A stretch of DNA of 14,142 bases from the NCBI RefSeq assembly GCF_025567195.1, contig NZ_JAOQJF010000052.1, positions 1 through 14,142 of the forward strand. The letters are read 5' to 3'. The notes beneath the pieces are model-generated. The model saw nothing but the letters and a program-made list of their open reading frames with translations, had not been told where the DNA came from and made no database searches. Shown here piece by piece: positions 13,976 to 14,142 of the stretch (positions are counted from its first letter, which is position 1; the number at the start of each line of letters is the position of its first letter). A program made the translations under genes and the position numbers. The DNA is from Alitiscatomonas aceti (lineage in GTDB: Bacteria > Bacillota > Clostridia > Lachnospirales > Lachnospiraceae).

Positions 13976-14026
13976 CCCGGCATCAGCCAGTTTTTTACAA
14001 ATTTTTCATAATTCCAAAAAAATCTA

Positions 14027-14054
14027 TTGACGAATGTGTAATTTATGATACCTG
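14027..14054 (+). promoter_or_regulatory. Possible promoter downstream of alaS
   Basis: TTGACG (14027-14032) is a good -35 box. The only -10 at an allowed distance is TACCTG (14049-14054, 16-base spacer) with TGA before it, a poor hexamer helped by the extended -10. TATGAT at 14044-14049 looks better but is only 11 bases away. Uncertain. Confidence 0.3.
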
Positions 14055-14108
14055 ACTTCCGTCGTTTCTCTCAAAACATAGTACTCAGGAGTCCAGGAGG
14101 ATACAGTT

Positions 14109-14142
14109 CTGAAAAAGATTGTTGATTTCTTTTTCAGTGAGA
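14109..14142 (+). CDS. Possible start of a further gene (partial, runs off the window)
   Basis: AGGAGG (14095-14100) is followed eight bases later by CTG, which opens a frame reading LKKIVDFFFSE up to the window edge (M first if CTG initiates). The spacing is ideal and a lysine-rich beginning followed by aromatic residues looks like a real N-terminus, but CTG is a rare start and only 11 codons can be seen. The product cannot be named. A TTG start in another frame a few bases later is the alternative. Confidence 0.35.
   Translation, partial: MKKIVDFFFSE

Noticed and set aside
13981..14026. Terminator after alaS (GGC-ATCA-GCC then six T; AT-rich stem further on)
   Set aside because: The first stem has three pairs and the second consists of A/T pairs only, so neither is convincing.
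1..14142. Mobile elements, CRISPR arrays, tRNA or rRNA genes, or signs of horizontal transfer
   Set aside because: No transposase, integrase, regular repeat array or RNA gene pattern was seen. Base composition and ribosome binding sites are even across the window apart from AT-rich promoter regions.

Overview
The window looks like chromosomal, mostly housekeeping DNA from a spore-forming Gram-positive anaerobe of the class Clostridia, most likely a Lachnospiraceae (Clostridium cluster XIVa) genome. Supporting points are spoIVA (restricted to endospore formers), the order DUF512 radical SAM protein - der - plsY - gpsA - spoIVA that is typical of Clostridia, strong AGGAGG-type ribosome binding sites before almost every gene, and moderately GC-rich coding sequence. 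The family placement is an inference; no rRNA is present to settle it. No insertion sequence, phage gene, CRISPR array, tRNA or rRNA was seen.

Layout. (1) 1-460: a small DUF6506-type protein on the + strand, preceded by a 35-base near-perfect inverted repeat, converges on a PRPP synthetase on the - strand; a perfect 28-base palindrome between them can end transcription from both sides. (2) 1649-1865: a divergent promoter region. The leftward promoter drives the PRPP synthetase and the rightward one drives the DUF512 operon. (3) 1863-6284: tightly spaced operon of a PDZ/radical SAM/DUF512 protein, the ribosome-assembly GTPase Der, the acyl-phosphate:glycerol-3-phosphate acyltransferase PlsY and glycerol-3-phosphate dehydrogenase GpsA. 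GpsA makes the substrate that PlsY acylates, so the last two genes form the entry to phospholipid synthesis. (4) 6353-7825: spoIVA, the coat-basement ATPase, with a sigma-E-like -10 element just upstream inside a hairpin. (5) 7898-10006: a beta-CASP metallo-beta-lactamase nuclease and RNase HI, a likely two-gene RNA-processing unit with its own near-consensus promoter. (6) 10169-11047: a membrane-anchored protein with a long Ala/Glu/Pro-rich stalk and a C-terminal LprI/DUF1311-like domain, with its own promoter and a strong terminator. (7) 11199-13975: an unrecognised 39-residue membrane protein followed 17 bases later by alaS; the promoter -10 overlaps a 17-base dyad. (8) 13976-14142: intergenic DNA and possibly the first 11 codons of another gene, which would start at CTG.

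I did not find an obvious new multi-gene system. The items most worth following are the small membrane protein in front of alaS, the LprI-like stalk protein with its missing cysteines, the DUF512 radical SAM enzyme at the head of a housekeeping operon, and several dyads that sit exactly on promoters. Promoter calls rest on reading -35/-10 hexamers by eye.
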